Source of the DNA: an uncultured Blautia sp.
GTDB lineage: Bacteria > Bacillota > Clostridia > Lachnospirales > Lachnospiraceae
Assembly: GCA_900541985.1 (NCBI GenBank)
Contig: UQLX01000011.1
Span: forward strand, 3,241 to 67,240
Length of the DNA: 64,000 bases
Reading direction: 5' to 3'
Of this stretch, positions 61,550 to 64,000 are shown in pieces. The stretch's first letter is position 1; each line of letters opens with the position of its first letter. The notes beneath the pieces were generated by a model. The model was given only the letters and a program-made list of their open reading frames with translations, did not search any database and had not been told where the DNA came from. The position numbers were made by a program, and so were the translations under genes.

Positions 61550-62575
61550 CTATAAAAGAGAAAGAAGCGCTTCGACTTCCTGTCTGGAAGTGGCCCAGCT
61601 TGTGGCAAAACGGATCACGGTATGGGTATCGTCCGCCTTTTCCCAGAAGCTGAATACGACTTTTTCTTTCAGTTTTTCCAGCAGCGTGTCCTCCATGACC
61701 AGAAAAAGCTGATTGGTAGGAGAATCATTATAAAAGGTATATCCCTTTGCCTTCAGTCCTTCTCTGAGAAGGGAAGCGGTCTCTATGGCATTTTTGCCGG
61801 TTTCTTTGTAAAGTTCTCCGGTAAACAGGGTATCGAACTGTACGCCGCAGAGACGTCCTTTGGCAAGAAGAGCGCCATGCTGCTTGATCAGGGTGAGAAA
61901 ATGTGCCGGTGCATTTTTGCGGGGAAAGACAACGGCTTCTCCGCACAGCGCTCCGGCTTTTGTGCCTCCGATATAAAAGATATCACAAAGCTCTGCAATA
62001 TCCGTAAGCGTCATTTCATTTTCCGGACAGGCAAGGGCTGTGATCAGTCGGGCTCCGTCCATATAGAGCGGAAGATGGCTGCTTTTGCAGACCTGAGAAA
62101 TGGCTTCCAGTTCTTTTTTGGTATAAAGAGTTCCATATTCCGTGGGATGAGAAATGTATACCATACCCGGGAAAACCATGTGTTCGTGACTTTCGTCTCC
62201 ATAGAAGGTATCGATCAGGTTTTTCAGATCTTCGGCAGTGATCTTGCCGTCTTTCTGAGGCAGAGTCAGAACCTTGTGACCGGTAAATTCAATGGCACCG
62301 GCCTCATGGGCGCTGACATGGCCTGTGGAAGCGGCAACGACTCCCTCATAGCTTTTCAGAACAGAATCAATCACTGTCTGGTTTGTCTGTGTACCTCCTG
62401 CAAGAAAATAAACATCGGCTTCCGGACAGCCGCAGAGCTTCCGGATTTTTTCTTTTGCGGAAAGGGTATAGGTGTCAGAGTCATAGCCGGATAAATGCTC
62501 CATATTAGTATCCATCAGGCGCTGGAGGAGCTTTGGATGCGCGCCTTCGGAGTAGTCGTTTTCAAAGTATAACAT
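61550..62575 (-). CDS. threonine aldolase family protein (PLP-dependent)
   Basis: The enzyme splits threonine or allo-threonine to glycine and acetaldehyde. From ATG 62575 (MLYFENDYSEGAHPKLLQRL, AGAGGGA upstream) it has 341 residues. The PLP lysine lies in FYIGGTKAGALCGEA, and HVSAHEAGAIEFTGHKVL is the family cofactor region. YMDGARLITAL carries the conserved Asp and Arg. An in-frame upstream start at 62635 lies in AT-rich spacer and is less likely. It may be the low-specificity LtaE type. Confidence 0.9.
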   Translation of the reverse strand: MLYFENDYSEGAHPKLLQRLMDTNMEHLSGYDSDTYTLSAKEKIRKLCGCPEADVYFLAGGTQTNQTVIDSVLKSYEGVVAASTGHVSAHEAGAIEFTGHKVLTLPQKDGKITAEDLKNLIDTFYGDESHEHMVFPGMVYISHPTEYGTLYTKKELEAISQVCKSSHLPLYMDGARLITALACPENEMTLTDIAELCDIFYIGGTKAGALCGEAVVFPRKNAPAHFLTLIKQHGALLAKGRLCGVQFDTLFTGELYKETGKNAIETASLLREGLKAKGYTFYNDSPTNQLFLVMEDTLLEKLKEKVVFSFWEKADDTHTVIRFATSWATSRQEVEALLSLL

Positions 62576-62828
62576 AAATAAATCCCTCTTTTCTTTTTGT
62601 GGTAAAATACCGGATGTTACGAAACAGTGTATCATAAAATATGGTATTTTTCTATTTTATAAAAAAAATTTCGCACATTTATAATCGTGAGTCTGTTACA
62701 TATTCCCTGGTATATCTTTGCAGTCTGGAATCTTCTTGACAGCTGACGAATTTCTTTGTTTGGATGATATTTTACACAGATGGAGGGTTTTCAATTGAAT
62801 TTTTTAGAAATATATGATATTCTAAATC

Positions 62829-62861
62829 GTAAGTAGTAAGTAATAAGTAATAAGTAGTAAG
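62829..62861. repeat. short tandem repeat of TAAGTAAT/TAAGTAGT
   Basis: About four copies of a 7-8 base unit (TAAGTAGT, TAAGTAAT) lie in the 384 bp gap between the divergent threonine-aldolase and GPP34 genes. The rest of the gap is AT-rich; I see no RNA gene or certain promoter there. Confidence 0.7.
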
Positions 62862-62959
62862 CGATAAGAGTCCGGAATGGCAGCTGCTTGATATTATGTG
62901 TATGAGTTTAAAGAACAAATTATAAAAGAAACTATATCTAAGAAAGGAAGGATAAACAT

Positions 62960-63625
62960 ATAAAGGATTTATCAATTACACAGGAATATATGCTTTGTGC
63001 AATGAACGAAAAAGGAAAAATATCTGGTTTTGATACAAATAAACTTGTCTGTATTGTAGCAGCAGGACTTCTGGAATTGCAGATGGCAGAGTGTATTCAG
63101 CTAGAAAAGAAGAAAATAACGGTAATAAATTCATTGCCGGAAAGTAAATCCTATTTGTATCCATTATATGATTTTATTGACCAGGGAAGACCGGTAAAAG
63201 TGGAAAAGATTATAGAGGAGTACAACTACTCGTTTTCAGATAAGAAACTTAAAGGTTTTATGGGAGCAGTAGGAGATTCCCTTGCTGATATAGGATTTGT
63301 TTCTATTACAAAGACAAATGGCATAATTGGAAAAAAGAAATCTTATATCCCTTCCAGAGAAGCAGTCCATTATGTAATTGATATGATAAGAGCAGAATTA
63401 TTAGAAGATGGGGAAATTACTGAGGATATTGCATGTCTGGTTGTGTTGCTGGAAAGAAGCAGAATCATTAAAACTTATTTCTCTGCTTTTGAGCAAAAAG
63501 AAATTCGTCAGAAGTTAAAAGAGATTATGAATTCTGGAGCAGGACAATTAGTAAAATATATGATTGATTATTTAGATAATACTATTGCAATGATGACAGC
63601 TCTAATGGTTATGTATACAGATTAA
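62960..63625 (+). CDS. GPP34 (GOLPH3-like) family protein
   Basis: The protein matches the GPP34 family, whose eukaryotic members bind phosphatidylinositol-4-phosphate at the Golgi; bacterial roles are unknown. The frame reads KDLSITQEYMLCAMNEKGKI from an ATA at 62960, with AAGGAAGG seven bases upstream. The first ATG (62990) would cut off the conserved LSITQEY start, so I place the start at the ATA, giving about 221 residues. The all-helical body (LVCIVAAGLLELQMAE, FLEQ-free linker, YMIDYLDNTIAMMTALMVM end) fits the family. No signal peptide is seen. It is followed 11 bp later by the MerR gene and parS. Confidence 0.75.
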   Translation: MKDLSITQEYMLCAMNEKGKISGFDTNKLVCIVAAGLLELQMAECIQLEKKKITVINSLPESKSYLYPLYDFIDQGRPVKVEKIIEEYNYSFSDKKLKGFMGAVGDSLADIGFVSITKTNGIIGKKKSYIPSREAVHYVIDMIRAELLEDGEITEDIACLVVLLERSRIIKTYFSAFEQKEIRQKLKEIMNSGAGQLVKYMIDYLDNTIAMMTALMVMYTD

Positions 63626-63636
63626 GGAGTAAGGAT

Positions 63637-63900
63637 GTGTCAAGACAGAGAGATTTAGAAGTAATTCAGAAGGCAGAATATGTGACTATTGGAGAATTGG
63701 TAAGGCTGACCGGAATGAGATACAGTACATTAAAATTCTATACAGAGGAAGGAATGATTCCTTTTGTGCAGACAGAGCATAATCTGACTCGCAGATATAA
63801 ACGAGAAGAAAGTATGGAACGAATTTGTCTTATAAAAAGTCTGAGAGAAGAAGGGAAAACAATTCCGGGGATTAAAGAGGCTTTGAAACAGGAAAAGTGA
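63637..63900 (+). CDS. small MerR-family transcriptional regulator
   Basis: The 87-residue protein starts at a GTG (63637) with AAGGAG eight bases upstream. It has a MerR winged helix-turn-helix: YVTIGELVRLTGMRYSTLKF, then YTEEGMIPFVQTEHNLTRRY and a short helix. There is almost no effector domain or dimerisation coiled coil, so it may act as a DNA-binding module like Xis or RacA-type proteins. Its stop codon directly abuts the parS palindrome, and it is probably co-transcribed with the GPP34 gene. Confidence 0.82.
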   Translation: MSRQRDLEVIQKAEYVTIGELVRLTGMRYSTLKFYTEEGMIPFVQTEHNLTRRYKREESMERICLIKSLREEGKTIPGIKEALKQEK

Positions 63901-63924
63901 TAAATGTTTCACGTGAAACATTTA
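63901..63924. other. parS: parS centromere-like site (ParB/Spo0J binding)
   Basis: The 16 bp core TGTTTCACGTGAAACA (63905-63920) is a perfect match to the Firmicutes parS consensus TGTTNCACGTGAAACA. It is the centre of a perfect 24 bp palindrome (63901-63924). Such sites cluster near oriC, recruit ParB and load SMC. This copy is about 16 kb from the origin and directly behind the MerR stop. A parAB locus is not in the window; nothing codable is seen in the last 76 bases. Confidence 0.93.
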
Positions 63925-64000
63925 CGTAGATTAAATATAATAATAGAGGGTGTAAAAATTCTTGTGTCTATGGAAAGTAAATCTTTCTGATAAGAAATAG

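Noticed and set aside
62880..62942. TTGATA and TATAAA boxes before the GPP34 gene as a promoter
   Set aside because: The spacing of 29 bp is not workable, so no promoter is called there.
1..64000. CRISPR arrays, tRNA or rRNA genes, prophage
   Set aside because: I saw no regular spaced repeats, cloverleaf genes, rRNA stretches or phage structural genes on either strand.

Overview
This window looks like the chromosomal replication-origin region of a low-to-mid GC Firmicute of class Clostridia, most likely a Lachnospiraceae gut commensal. That placement is inferred from gene order, Shine-Dalgarno-rich starts, a SAM-I riboswitch on metK, and protein flavour; no rRNA gene is present to confirm it. 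The origin lies at about 46.1-48.1 kb. Genes to its left are almost all on the minus strand and genes to its right mostly on the plus strand, so transcription runs with the replication forks.

Right of the origin (48.1-55.4 kb) is the conserved set rpmH-rnpA-yidD-yidC-jag(khpB)-mnmE-mnmG-rsmG. Next comes a four-gene GldA/GldF/GldG-like ABC operon ending in a DUF4340-type protein (55.5-60.4 kb). Two minus-strand metabolic genes follow (alpha/beta hydrolase, threonine aldolase). The window ends with a GPP34-like gene, a small MerR regulator and a perfect parS centromere site at 63.9 kb.

Left of the origin are dnaA-dnaN-S4 protein-recF, a large EccA-like TPR/acidic/AAA protein of unknown function, rsmA and a small secreted helical protein (39.2-47.6 kb). 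Between 34.2 and 38.9 kb two dead insertion sequences flank a three-domain S1 protein gene. One is an IS110-family element with an intact-looking bridge-RNA region but a transposase missing its Glu motif. The other is an IS91-like element with a frameshifted tyrosine recombinase and a transposase missing its catalytic Tyr motif; it appears to have separated the S1 gene from its original promoter. Further left are a CBS/DRTGG-regulated inorganic pyrophosphatase, a flavin reductase, aroK, murA, riboswitch-controlled metK and an OmpR-type two-component system.

From 26.2 down to 14.1 kb a minus-strand gene train encodes a Dpp/Opp-type ABC importer (substrate-binding protein, two permeases, two ATPases), a cytoplasmic GH29 alpha-L-fucosidase, a DeoR regulator, CutC, a cytoplasmic transglutaminase-fold protein with a PNGase-like Cys motif, and NagB. 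I propose this as a glycan or glycopeptide import-and-dismantling system, and it is the most interesting locus here. From 14.0 to 8.2 kb is the operon Orn/Lys/Arg decarboxylase-guanylate kinase-like-holB-ricT-trmN6-rsmI. From 8.2 kb to the left edge run gyrB-gyrA, an anchored hypothetical protein, plsC and the start of a YfhO-type membrane protein.
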